A DNA stretch of 64,000 nt from Crambe crambe (taxonomy: Eukaryota; Porifera; Demospongiae; Poecilosclerida; Crambeidae), in NCBI GenBank assembly GCA_963924555.1, contig OZ004586.1, positions 1,178,001 to 1,242,000 of the forward strand. The letters are read 5' to 3'. The position numbers and the translations under genes are program-made. Of the stretch, positions 1-44,262 are shown one piece after another; positions within the stretch are counted from its first letter, which is position 1, and every line of letters begins with the position of its first letter. The notes under the pieces were generated by a model, which was given only the letters and a program-made list of their open reading frames with translations, was not told where the DNA came from and did not search any database.

Positions 1-2
1 CT

Positions 3-10438
<10,436 letters not shown>

Positions 10439-10951
10439 TTGGCTCATTGCAACAACTATTAATAGTTACCTACCAGCATTAAAGTGTGCTCCTTCAAGAA
10501 TAACCTTTATAGTTAAACTTACTATTTTTGATAATAATAGAGCAGATGATGTGAGAGAAGTCACTCTTCCCAACTCTGCTAACTCAGTTTTGATTACAAC
10601 ATTTCTACATTAGGGAAGAATAGCTATTCTCAAGTTAGTCTATTTATGTTCACTATTAACAACTATAACTTTCAACCAAATTCCAGCTCACAGAGTGGGT
10701 GAAGAATTGAGAAAGTTACTGAGAGCAGGGATCAAGTGAATGCAGACTCTAGCTAACTAGCAGCCAATTTAGAGGTAGCTACTCAGTCCGAGTTTCAGTT
10801 CCTTGGAGCATATGCTTGGAGTTTGCTTATGACCTTTGACCCTCATTATCACTGTATAAAATCGCAATACAAAACTTGCGCAGTTCAAACGCAAGTGAAA
10901 TCTGCAGTAGCCACTTGGACTGAGTAACTAGCCAATTGCATTATCAAGAAG
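10439..10951. other. Spacer after receptor copy 1
   Basis: No gene seen. It contains a diverged family B MITE (about 10640-10740). The last 45 bases (CTTGGACTGAGTAACTAG onward) are the conserved 5' leader that also precedes copies 2 and 3. Confidence 0.6.
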
Positions 10952-11666
<715 letters not shown>

Positions 11667-14539
11667 CTATATTTCAATATTGTCATTAAGACTCAAGAAC
11701 TTTTCCTCATCCATCTTCACATTTATAGTGAAAACCTACATATAAAAGCAAAAAAATTAAAGAGATGGTCAATTATTGTGTCATACTAACAGTCTTCATC
11801 ATGATTATACTTACATATGTGATAGTCTTTTCCTCACTGGATTGTATTTCACCACTGAACTCAATTTCTGGTTTCCTGGTGCAAGCATTGTTAGCTCTGA
11901 AATCTACTCGCAATTGTCTATTAACCATAAGTTAATCATTATAATCTCAACATAGTCAACATTGGTGGGTACCTTGCCATGTCACCATCAGCATCACCAT
12001 CACGAAACATCACGTAAAAGTAGGTTGTGTTTACAATATGCCATTCATATCGGTTGAGTGCAACGCTTCCCAGTACAACAAAGTGATTTTGTTTAAATAT
12101 ATACTGACACCCCTGCATAAAAAGGGTTATTAGATAAACAATTATCATGAAGGGTGCTCTTTACTCCCGCCCACGTGCGGTTGCTAGGGAAATCTAACTC
12201 TGGAGCACTCTTACACTACTACACACTAAAAATGAAGAGTTTTGGATCATTAGGCGGCGCGCGCAGCCATCCGCGTCATCCCTACATAGAGAGAGCTACT
12301 GCTCTCTCTGATGAAAAGTCGTTCAATATGTATAGGTAACTACATGCTTTTGAGTGCAATTTGGGTATAATTGCACGAGGAACTGGCTAGGTAATTGCAT
12401 GAGGCAAAGCTGAGTGCAATTTTAGACAGTTCCAAGTGTGCAATCTTACTTCTGCACCTATATGAGAGTTCATCTTAATGACCACTGGACTTACATAGCT
12501 AATTTTTGCTCCACACACTTCTCCTCTCCTTGTAGCTACTCTACAACATGACGTTGAGTTTTTCTTGATTTTACCTCTTTATTCATATCAAACTATGTGT
12601 TTTGAAAGTTCTAGACCAGATAGTAAACTTTACAGACCTGATTCAAACTGCAGTCAAAGAATGGGCTCATTCTGATATTTGGTTCCAGAGATGGATGGAT
12701 CCAACCAGCGCATTAGACTATTCATACTACGGCGATGCACTATAATAACACCATTTTTGTGGTGATGATGAGTGATGATAGTCATATATGCAGTCACTAC
12801 AAGCACTGTGCATTGCTAGTAAAGAGCACTGATTATACAAACAAATTAATGAACAGTAAATTTAACTAGGGTATGTTCGTGTAACATATTCAATCGGCGA
12901 GCGAAGCAGTTGATGAAAGCCATTTGTACTTTGACTTTTTGGGCTAAGATATTGCAGTGGTTGTGACAGCTGCATACACAGGAGGCTGTATAATGCTTAC
13001 CACAAGCACTTAGCCTACAATCCACTTAGCGCGGCCTCTAGCTCTATGACAAGCTCTACTAAGTGCTATGGGCTTTTTCATTTGTGGGGTCAAAAGTCCA
13101 ACGAATTAACTATGCCCGCTAGCTATTGACGTACCAAATATATACGTATATCGCAAATCTCAATTTGCATCACAAGTGTGTGGCTCGCTCGCTTAGCCTG
13201 CTCGCCTAATTAGCTATGGGCTGTAATTTTTTGTGGATTTTGAATTCATTGCATTATAGCGTGATCAAAAAATTTAAACCCTCGAACCCATAATGGTAAG
13301 ATGTTTGATAGGGGAGTTACCCACAGAGAGTAAAGCATTATATACCCACAAGTAAGCATTACACACTTACAACTGAATTGTACTGTACTGGTTCTGGATC
13401 TGGTGAGAAAGTACATGGTGCAGGAGAGCAAAGAGAGAGGAAGTAGATATACTTGCCATCAGGTGAGGTAATGTTCATTCCTCTGTGAGTGAACATGCAT
13501 GCACATAAGTAGCTAACTCAGTCCCGACAATCATAGAAGGACACATCTTTGATGAAAATTTAGAAATGCCTAACAGATTTTCTAAGACTAAGAGCCTGCA
13601 TGGGGCACTTAGAAAACCTGTTAGCTATTTCCAGGATACACCGCACAATATAAAAAATTGAAGTTAGTGAGTGAAGTTCTGAAGAGAAGCCAGCTTATCT
13701 TCTGGTACTTAGAAATTCCAAACAAACAAACAAAAAAAAAGGCACAGGTGAAAGTTTATTTCCAATTAAGCACATAATCTATCTGAGTTCTCAACCTGGC
13801 TAGAATCTCCATGCATGAAGCTTAATAATGACTTCATTTGAAGCCTTTCTACTACGTATAATAAGCTCAGTCAGTGGTTTTTTGCTAAATTAGTTAGACA
13901 GCTCAATCAAGGAGTTGCCTCATGAAGGCCTTAAATGTCAGATCCCTAGGCCCGGCTTAGTCTCACTGTCCAACTAGGCAACCATGCAGTAACTTGTAGA
14001 GAAGTTCATTGCCCTCCTCCATGCTGATACATGCATGCAATTGGTAAGACCAAGCAAATGAAAATACTCAGTTTATCAATATTTTGAGGAGGCAATTTTT
14101 GACAAAAAGCATTCCTAAGTTCTATTGATTCAGCATAAATTTTCACCAAAATTAGCTATTGTGTTTAGAATAATGGCCTCCCTCATGGAATTTGTGACAA
14201 TAAACAGCAGCAAATCTAGTTCACATGGCCTAGAAGAAGTTTCACTATTATTCTCATGTAGATGTTAGTTCACTAGCAAAATAGTCTTTATCAATATAAT
14301 ACTTACTTGAACCTGTTGGCAATCTTTCTCACATCTATTGTGAATATTTTCCCCTTATATATGCAGAGATTATCAGTCTTAGAATGAGTTAGTGCCTCTC
14401 TCACATCCTGCAACTTATTAGCCACAACCTCTGACTGTGATTCACCATGTTCTTCAAGGTCCACTACTTTGCCCCAGGCACAGCCACACAGCACTGAGGC
14501 TATGAGCAACAATATGCAGAAAGATAGGGTAGAATTCAT
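11667..14539 (-). CDS. Small secreted MRH (mannose-6-phosphate-receptor-like) domain protein
   Basis: Five exons on the minus strand: 14539-14307, 13482-13371, 12112-11973, 11917-11815 and 11735-11667, giving 218 aa. Residues 1-24 form a signal peptide (MNSTLSFCILLLIASVLCGC). The rest follows the MRH fold in order: NLCIYKGKIFTIDVR, then GKYIYFLSLC, then a central strand, then FRDGD with MARRQLRVDF, then NNACTRKPEIEF and a last TITYVFTINV strand. Known MRH domains bind phosphomannose or high-mannose glycans in the secretory pathway, or act in sorting (Atg27, OS-9, GlcNAc-phosphotransferase gamma). There is no membrane helix after the domain, so it should be soluble. It has no relation to the flanking receptor genes and lies antisense between the broken 5' fragment and copy 2. 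The MRH assignment is by motif reading; which MRH subfamily is unclear. Confidence 0.75.
12150..13250. other. Insert-rich intron of the MRH gene
   Basis: The 1.26 kb intron between the second and third MRH exons holds a GC-richer block (about 12150-12345) with an in-frame stretch on the + strand (12232-12335, MKSFGSLGGARSHP...) ending at a GTAACT. It also holds a stretch (about 12880-13240) with gcgaagcag and gcggcctc phrases. They look like remnants of mobile sequence, but no inverted ends or target duplication were found. Confidence 0.3.
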
Positions 14540-15686
14540 GGCTGGTAGACTAGTCAGTTAATCAGATACTGTCATCAGATGGGTCAGACTCTTACAGCAC
14601 ATGCTATTGCATCATCCAGTGGTTATGAATAAATTGATGAAATTCATGGTAGCTACATAGCTAGCTATTATTAAGGACATACGTATGCACTTTTATGTGA
14701 CTTTAGCAAGAAGCACACCAGATAAATCAATTTTTGAGCAAAATACAAGCACCTAGTCACTAGCTAAACAGCTATAATTAAGGCCCTGACTGCAGTTAGT
14801 CTGGCAGATTGGAAACAACCCATGTGACACAATGACTTAATTATGAATTTTATTATCATCATCACTATTTTGTGGTTTAATTGTTTTCCTGATGTCTCAT
14901 GCCATAGTTAATTCAGACCTTTCATACTAATTCTTACCTTGCATGCTATTAGGTGTTGGTCTTGTAGGTGTGGTTTCCATGGCCTTAGCAAAGCAATTTG
15001 GCTTGCTCCTCCCTGGCCTGGAACATGTACCCAAACATTCATACTACATTTAGTGTGTACAACCAGCTGTGAGTGCGTAAGTGTTCTCCATCACCTCAAG
15101 ACATTCTTGACCACAATGGACTGAATGGACTCCTTTGACATGATGCACATCCATTATGGAATGCAGATAATGGCAAGTTAGTGATAAACGTTTTTGCAAA
15201 CGTACAATGGTATTACTAGATCTTTTTTCTTTTCTTTTTTTTCAAGAGTCAACCACATAGTTACCAAGTAGGAAAAAAACAGTTATAGATACAAGCAGCT
15301 GATTATGACCTAGCTGCTTTTTGAGTGTCAAAGTAATATTTCTGCAGTGTTATAGCATGCATTCTTTGTGCTCTTCGTGGCAAATGTTACAGCTTGCAGC
15401 TGCCTGGCTCTGAGAGTCAGCTTCACTCGCCATGATCTGAGAGTCAGTTCGCTCACACATTTTCAGTGAGTCTTGATCTGATCTGAGTATCGGCTTCACT
15501 CACATATATTTTTTTCGCGCTAGATTGCACGGTAAAGATCGTCAACATAATATGGAGACGTTAGTATAATTTCTGACAGTCGAAGTTACATACATGTATC
15601 TATGCCCTATGACTTCCGGTTCTGGTAGTGGCCACCACATTCGAGCAGAATTGCTTGGACTGAGTAACTAGCTAATTATCAAGAAG
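14540..15686. other. Spacer between the MRH gene and receptor copy 2
   Basis: No gene supported. A short imperfect tandem repeat around TCTGAGAGTCAG lies at about 15410-15500. The final 35 bases are the leader conserved with 10910-10951 and 27225-27258 and probably hold the copy 2 5' UTR; no TATA box is obvious. Confidence 0.5.
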
Positions 15687-26100
<10,414 letters not shown>

Positions 26101-27258
26101 ATGGCTCATTGCAACAACTATAGTTACCAGCATTAAAGTGTGCTCCTTCAATAACAACCTTTATAGTTATATACAAGCTACATAACTTACTAATAGAGCA
26201 GATGATGTGAGAGAAGTCACTCTTCCCAGCTCTGCTAGCTAACTCAGTTTTGATTACAATAATTAACATTAATTTTCATACTCTTAATATAACTGGCTAC
26301 AAATTAAAAGTCACAGAAGCTAACTGAAGCTGTTATGTTATGTACATAACTACTTGGAAGAAAGCATAGTACTTACCAGGACTGGAAGGAATAGCTAGTT
26401 CATGTACCTTATCACAAGTGGATTTCATCCGCGATTTTTAAATCCTGGGTTAATATGTACGTAAGCTGAAATGCCACAACTTATAATACCCACTAGCTAG
26501 CTATTGTAGCTTTCATGGAAAGGTGCTACTTTTTTTGTAGTGACAGTAATAATTAATTTTGCCCAAGTCACAGATTATTGAAGCTGGAAGGCCATAGATA
26601 CAAGCAGATTATGACCTAGCTACTTTCTAAGCGACATGTTAACTATTAATACCGATGATATAGTAAAGCTGCACCTGAACCTATCCAAAGTCAAAGTCAA
26701 AGTTCATTGTAAAGGCCCAGTGGGCATATAGAGTACAGAATTAAAAATTCGAGTCCAGAATAGGTTAGCTAAGGAACACAAGTAGCTAAATGAACAGAGT
26801 TCAGTTAGAGTCAGTGACTAATGTATTCTTGCATGACTGCCACAAATCAAAGTCAAAGTCAAAAATGTTGTCATGAGACCCAGTACTGCAGTAGGGTATA
26901 ACAAAAACTAAAATTAAAATAGTTTAGCAAAATGATTTTAATTTTAGTTTTTGTTATACCCTACTGGGTCTCATGACAATATTTTTGACTTTGACTGACT
27001 TGATGCGCGTGCGCAGTCCAATCAGGGGTGTGGTTACCGAAGTAGCTATAATAGGGCCCCTAGCCGGCCCTAGGGCCCTCTAGCTAGGCGCCTAATTAGG
27101 GATGTGGTTACCTGAAGTGGGCGTAGACCAAACTTTCTTTCGAATTGCTAGCTACGCCCCTGTTAACAATAGCTAATAATTATCACGGTATACGCCCTTC
27201 TTATAATAGCTACCACATTCGCTTGGACTGAGTAGCTAGCTAATTGCATATCAAGAAG
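26101..27258. other. Spacer between receptor copies 2 and 3
   Basis: No gene seen. Parts are shared with the spacer after copy 3 (38551-39000), including a block around GTGGATTTCATCC. It holds a large palindrome (26851-26997) and a related CAAAGTCAAAGTCAAAGTTCA phrase near 26690. The leader conserved ahead of all receptor starts begins near 27225. Confidence 0.6.
26851..26997. repeat. About 147-bp foldback palindrome
   Basis: The left arm runs from AGTCAAAGTCAAAAATGTTG through GGGTATAACAAAAAC. The right arm is its near-complete reverse complement around a short loop (about 26915-26930). Arms of roughly 65 bases would form a long hairpin. It looks like a foldback element with no coding content. 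Confidence 0.8.
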
Positions 27259-38550
<11,292 letters not shown>

Positions 38551-39207
38551 TTGGCTCATTGCAACAACTATAGTTACCAGCATTAACATGTGCTCCTTCA
38601 ATAATAACCTTTATAGTTATATACAAGCTACACAACTTACTATTTTTGATAATAATAGAGCAGATGATGTGAGAGAAGTCACTTTTCCCAACTCTGCTAA
38701 CTCAGTTTTGATTATAATAATTAACATTAATTTTCTACATTAGGGAAGAATACTCTCAATATAGCTAACTGGCTACAAATTAAAAGTCGTGGAGGGATTT
38801 TGTCTAACTGAAGCTGTTATGTTATGTACATAGCTACTTGGAAGAAGGCATAGTACTTACCAGGACTGGAATGAATAGCTAAGTTCATGTACTTTATCAC
38901 AAGTGGATTTCATCCCCGGTTTTTAAATCCTGGGTTAATACGTATGTAAGCTGAAATGCCGCAACTTACAATACCCACTAGAGCCAGCTAGCCCTAGGTA
39001 TTGTAGCTCTCATGGAAAGATGTTAGTCTTCTTTTTTTTTATAGTGACAATAATCTATAGACCGTCAACTATAGTCACCCCTATACCTTTCTTCTCTCAT
39101 GAAAACTTTGGGTACTTGATTCCCAGTAAGAACTGTTACAGATATAAAGTGGCTCTAGCTAGCTAGGGCTATAATCAGTAATTGTTTAAGTTTCGCAGTA
39201 ATAATGG
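38551..39207. other. Spacer between tail-to-tail receptor copy 3 and the kinase-less gene
   Basis: Holds the 3' flank shared with copy 2 (to about 39000) and then unique AT-rich sequence. No gene seen. Confidence 0.6.
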
Positions 39208-39870
39208 TTAAAACAACAACCATAGAAGCAGTATAATTGTAGAAATGCCAGCTCCAAAAGTAGCACATCTTCCACCTCCACTATGATTGCGTGTAATTCC
39301 AATGATCTTGGAAGTAGTTGTAGTGTCTGCGGTCCAGAGAGTACATGATTATAGATAGTCTAGTTGTGTTCACTTAATCCCTTTAATAATTAACAACTAT
39401 AACTTTCAACCAAATTTCAGAAACCAGCTCATAGAGTGGGTGATCAGCTCTCTGCCGGTGTTTTAGCTAAAGATGAAGAATTGAGGAAGTCACTGAGAGC
39501 AGATACAGTGAATGATCAAGGAATCAAGTATAACTAGTGGCCAATTTAGTATACAAAGAGGTAGTTAGGTAGTTACTTCTTTAAAAGTATCACTACTAGT
39601 ATATATATCACATCTTATCATGTATTTTGTAACCTTTATAAGGAGTTCCTCTAGTGATGCCGTTGCTCATAGAAACTTCAGTAGTAGTAGTAGTAGTAGC
39701 AGTAGTAGTGCCATAGTCTCCACTGCTCGAATTGTTGATAGCTGCTGAAGAGGTCACATCATATTCAGTAGCCACAGTTTCTAAGGCACACACATCATCA
39801 GGTAGAACTGATGTCACACATCTCCCTATGAAGATAATTTACTGATAGTCTTTCATGGGGGAAAATAGTT

Positions 39871-39920
<50 letters not shown>

Positions 39921-39934
39921 CCACCACCACCACC

Positions 39935-39985
<51 letters not shown>

Positions 39986-42977
39986 GAGTAGCTTAGCTAC
40001 AAATTGTACCATCAATCCGGAAGATATGTACTTGCTTCATGGGAGAATCTGAAACAAGAATGGTAATATTCTTAAGCCCGTCTCCTGCGTCAAAACCAAT
40101 CAGCCCATCCGATACATTTGGTTGAACATTGCTGTAAATGAAGGCTGCAAACGATGCATTCCCATCAGTCGATAAGATAACTTGAAACAATTCCTTATGG
40201 AGAAATAAAAGGAAGGTGATTATAATAGTGTGGATCCTCCGATAAAGGATCCTCCAAGAAAAGGACCACCTCCCAACAAAAGACACTCTTTTGGGCCCCA
40301 TTAGTATAATAATTATGATAGTACTTGAGAAAAGGGGTCTTATGGAGCAAAAATTCAAAACGGAGTTATTGGTATTATTCTAAAGATCAAATTTATACAC
40401 CATTTTGTTCCTGAGTTCTACTTAATTGAATTTTACATTTCATGTAGCATGTAAACTTTACAAGCGTTTAATAGCTTTTAATATTTTGCACATAAGACCC
40501 CTTTTCTCAAGTACTATCTTTAACCTCTGAGAAAAGGACAACCTCTCTACAAAGGACATGTAGAGTGCCTGATCCTAAAGTGTCCTTTACTCAGAGATTC
40601 CACTGCAGATTATGTGACTAGCATACATACAATGGCAGGATACGCAACTCTCTGGTGTTCTCTGGTATTCTCTGGCTTATTCTGGACTGGTCAATCGATT
40701 GTGACTCCATTAGCTAATGTTATATACCTGTTGAAAGAGTAATACATTAGCCCAGGTGATGACAGCAGCAAGTGTGGGCTGAAAACTGCTGAGTTCTTGA
40801 TCACAGTTCTTGTTTACAATCATCTGCTTCACTCTATCTAGAGTGGACTGCTCTTCTGTGATCCTGTGATAAAGGACAGCCCTCGACTGGTTGTTCCATA
40901 AGGAATTGTGTGTCAGTGCTCTCCGGAGACCGAGGGGATTAATCATAGGTCCAAAGGGTTTATCACTTTGGTGGAATAAAATCGATCCATTGGTGGTGAT
41001 CTGCAAAAAAAAAAAAAAAAAAAAAAAAAATCAGTTATGCAGCTCACTGGCTTGAGACATGCAAAAGAACTACAATGACCACCATACTAACAGTTGCAAT
41101 CCAGAAGAAAATGTTAGTTTTGGTCTCTACACATACACAGTTATCTTTCAAGAAAACAGATTATGTCATGGCATGCATTATATCACTCATGATCGTTGCT
41201 ATTATAGTGATGGTAAATCAGATAGCTAGTTTATTTGAACTGCTGACAGAGTAACACAGATGTGTACCTTGATCATTTGATCATTACGCATGCAGAAAGA
41301 GATTAAGTACATAGCTAAGTAGTAAATCCTGAACATTTCACCACTTGGACGGCTGTATCATTCTGAATAGCAGGATAATACACCCTATAAACCCCTTGCA
41401 TGTGCATATGCCATTACTGTCAACTCGTATTCTTCATGAAGGTAGTAGACTATGGGTGTCCTCAAGCTGAAGGGTCCCACAGATGTGATGTCTGTAACAT
41501 TGGTCCCATCATCCCCCACATCCACACCAAACGGAAGAAAAATTTGAGGAACTGCATGAGAAAATAGCTATAATAAGTTTTAAAATCCTATTATAGTGCA
41601 TGATGTCATTCTGGTCTAAACTCAAGCTATATCTGACCTGTGTGAAGACACTTCACACCAGCATCTGAACAGCCATCTTTACATCTCTCACTGCAATTGA
41701 GTCCTCCTTCACTCCCTGAACACTCCAGGAAGGTCAATCCACTCCCATTACCAATTGGAAAGACACCTCCTAAAGCTATGGCACCTGTATGTACAAGCAC
41801 ACTCAATTGAGAAGACTCAAGAAGCATTCCTGCATGGAAATTAACTGATTTATATACTTGCTGAGCCTGTAGCTTAGAAAATACAAACTCTGGAACACAG
41901 AAACATAAACGTTCTACAGCTACTCTTTAAGCCTGTGGTGCTATACATACCAAAATCCCTGAATCCGAGCTGTCTGCACACAATGTTTGCTTCTTTGCTT
42001 TCCCATGAATCGCCACCGCACACCCTGCTCCACATTCCTATGTGGCAAATCTCAACACGACCTTCCAATTCACTGGTACCACCTTGTAATCTGATATCCC
42101 CGTCAGAGCAATTATCTGTCATTGAAAGTATAATAAAGGTAGCTATTAAATTTAACTAGTTCGAAGTTCAAATTGATATTGAAAAAATGGTGAAGGCAAT
42201 GGGCCTGTAGTGTTAATCTGGAAACTAATAATAAAAGCTACAGTGGATCCTCCAATGAAGGACAAACCTCTCAATAAAAGTACCTTTGTATAAACACTCC
42301 ATACAAAAATAACCTCCAAAAGCAGACGACCTCTCTACAAAGGAGGTCCCAAGTATGTCCATTATTTGGAAGTCCCAGCTGATAATAAGCTAATTAGCTA
42401 TAGTAACAAGTAGCTAGCATACGTACATGTACTGGCTTGCAAGCACTTCACACCAGCATCTCTCCAGTGTTCACAGAGGATAAACTTAGTTCTAGCCGCG
42501 CAGTTGATGAGTTCTTCCTCACAACCGATACACTTCACTTTAGACAAGTGAATCTTGCCACTCCCTTGCCCATAGTAAGCACGCAATTTAACTTCAGCAC
42601 CAATATGGCTGAATCCAAGCTGTCTGCAAATCACAGCGGCAGTGACCTTGCGAATGTCACTATCACACACAGTACCCCATGTTCCATTGACACAGATTTC
42701 CACACGACCCTCATGTTTGCTGGTCTGATTTCGATTTTGGTCCCCACTCAATCTTAAATCACCATCAGTGCAATTAGCAGCCATAGCTGTACCTATCACA
42801 TAATGTAGAACAACAGGTGGCACTTTCTTTTCTTTACAACCAAGTTAGCTAGCTATTAACTTAGCTAGGAGAGATGCCTTTTCTTTTTCTTAGAAAAGGC
42901 ATCTGTCTAAACTTACCATAATGAAGAGTTGGTACTACAGCTATGGTTACAATCAGGATAAACTGCTTCATTTTCAT
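39208..42977 (-). CDS. SRCR-NIDO protein without kinase, predicted GPI-anchored
   Basis: Nine exons on the minus strand, 544 aa: 42977-42917 (signal peptide [16 protein letters not shown]), 42792-42433 (one whole SRCR), 42115-41951 and 41784-41638 (second SRCR), 41551-41418, 41000-40728, 40193-40010 (NIDO), 39825-39634, 39326-39208. The NIDO exons match NIDO 1 of the receptors closely ([31 protein letters not shown]). Exon 8 starts like the receptors' first EGF exon ([18 protein letters not shown]), then turns into a Thr/Ser stalk. The last exon reads [12 protein letters not shown] followed by [12 protein letters not shown] and stop, a small-residue site plus hydrophobic tail typical of GPI signals. 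It lacks the second NIDO, EGF 2-3 and kinase. The second SRCR is short and has lost part of its middle. It is probably an old relative of the array acting as a surface or shed binding protein. Confidence 0.8.
39871..39985. repeat. (CAA)n tract with an internal (CCA) block
   Basis: Trinucleotide repeat in the intron between exons 7 and 8 of the kinase-less gene, interrupted near 39921-39936 by CCACCACCACCACC. Confidence 0.95.
40229..40604. repeat. Family A MITE split by a second MITE
   Basis: Outer ends are AGTGTGGATCCTCCGATAAA and the inverse, CAGAGATTCCACTG. Between them sits another element (40318-40518) with its own perfect inverted ends. The outer copy is thus older than the inner one. 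Confidence 0.65.
40318..40518. mobile_element. About 200-bp MITE nested in a family A element
   Basis: Starts GATAGTACTTGAGAAAAGGG and ends with the exact inverse, CCCTTTTCTCAAGTACTATC, at 40518. The arms agree over about 26 bases. The AT-rich interior has no reading frame of note. The near-perfect arms suggest a recent insertion. Confidence 0.8.
41005..41030. repeat. A26 homopolymer, read as T26 before a splice acceptor
   Basis: On the coding (minus) strand this is T26 followed by GCAG, so it serves as the pyrimidine tract of exon 6 of the kinase-less gene. Confidence 0.9.
42240..42375. repeat. MITE-like element, family A
   Basis: Begins ACAGTGGATCCTCCAATGAA and ends TTATTTGGAAGTCCCAG, in the intron between the two SRCRs of the kinase-less gene. 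Confidence 0.65.
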
Positions 42978-43314
42978 ACCCAACAAAAGTGACAGATTAG
43001 AGCTTGCTACTACCTATGATACACCTATATATATCCTAGATAAGCTTGACTGAACTAGCTACCAACGCGACACAGGAAATGTGTGTATACTTTTTCCTTT
43101 CTTTTTGTTGAGGAACATTCTTACTTTTGCATGGTAGCTATGTCGACACAAAAATATACCTCATCTGCATCAATATGTCCATCCAATCACTTCAAAGTCA
43201 TGAAAAATATACATAGTCTATGACAAAAATTCAATTCACTAAAGTAAAAAAGTTGCTAACTTTCTCAAATAAGAAAAATCCAAGTAGCTAGCGGTTAGTT
43301 CACACAGTTAGCAG
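42978..43314. other. Short spacer upstream of the kinase-less gene
   Basis: AT-rich; holds the putative promoter of the kinase-less gene. A TATATATA-type run lies at about 43026-43033, some 50 bases upstream of its ATG. No gene seen. Confidence 0.4.
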
Positions 43315-44138
43315 CTACTTTGAGATGGAGAGGATTTCTATTTCAAAAATGAGTTCAGCATCGGGAGGGATGGTAAGAATCAGTCAAGGAATCATTACGA
43401 AAGCTAGAAGGTGGAAGATAGCATGGTATGGTATGGGGTCATGGAGAGTATGAAATGTGAAATGGGTCAAATCTAAAATCAGCTTGATCAGTCATGGTGT
43501 GATAATCAATCTTAACTGTCCAATAGTAATGGGTCGAATCTAAAAAAAAAATAATCAGCTTGATCAGTCATAGCATGATAATCAACCTAACATTATTGGC
43601 AGTCAGCTTGGGGGTAAAATTAGTGGTTTTACAATGTGTGAACCATCCCTTTGAAAACACCTATATAATAGCATAAAGCAAGAAGGAAGCACTACCCCTG
43701 ACAATAATATTATTAGGATATCCCCAAGCAGGAAAGCCTTCTTTTCCATAGCCTTTGAATCCAGCAATGTAGAGTTTAGCTCTTTCTCCCTGAGCCATGG
43801 TTAAACATCCTTCATCCCAACCTGGAGAGAAGTAGTAGATTTGATAGGGAGGGGATGATGGCTGTTAAATGGTTACCTTTTATGACTTTTCCTAATCCAA
43901 CTTGGAAAGTGAATGCTTTCTGTCCAGGGTCTTTGGTACTGAAAAAATGGTAAAGGGTCGAATGCCAACTAGTTTGGTTTTTTTTTTACCTCCAAAACTT
44001 CTTAGGAGGGTTGCCATTGACACATCCGGTGCAGTGGACGGTAATGGTGTCGCCGGGGGATGGCTTGTTCCCACTCCCAGGACTCAAAAGCTCCTTGCGA
44101 AGTCCATCACTCACAATTGCAATCCCACTCATTTTCAT
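43315..44138 (-). CDS. FKBP12-like peptidyl-prolyl cis-trans isomerase
   Basis: Four exons on the minus strand: 44138-43990, 43938-43877, 43821-43722, 43372-43315, giving 122 aa (120 if the Met at 44132 is used). The chain follows the single-domain FKBP fold: GDTITVHCTG, then KKFWSTKDPGQKAFTFQVG, GKVIKGWDEG, ERAKLYI, GFPAWGIPPDAELIFEIEIL. It has no signal peptide, so it should be cytosolic; the family catalyses prolyl isomerisation and binds FK506-like drugs. The last intron does not use GT-AG. It begins ATATCCTA and ends CTTAC, with TTCCTTGAC just upstream, and only that boundary restores the conserved AWGIPP motif, so a U12-type AT-AC intron is inferred. The 5' end faces the prolyl 3-hydroxylase gene 124 bases away. 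Confidence 0.9.
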
Positions 44139-44262
44139 CAAAGGTCAAAGTACGTTCTCTTCAATTATCCGAAACCAAAAGTAATCTTTAGACAATGTTG
44201 CATTGTGATACCCACGTGGACTAATATCTTCTTTGTTTTGTTTTTTTGTCGCATACAGTACC
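44139..44262. promoter_or_regulatory. Shared divergent promoter of FKBP and prolyl 3-hydroxylase
   Basis: Only 124 bases separate the two start codons on opposite strands. A CACGTGG E-box-like site (44213-44219) lies in it. The acceptor-like cagta at about 44257 suggests the hydroxylase may have an upstream non-coding exon, in which case the shared stretch is longer. Inference from spacing. Confidence 0.5.

Noticed and set aside
14939-15124. 61-codon + strand frame MHAIRCWSCRC
   Set aside because: No splice partners, no domain and no duplication with neighbouring genes; probably chance.
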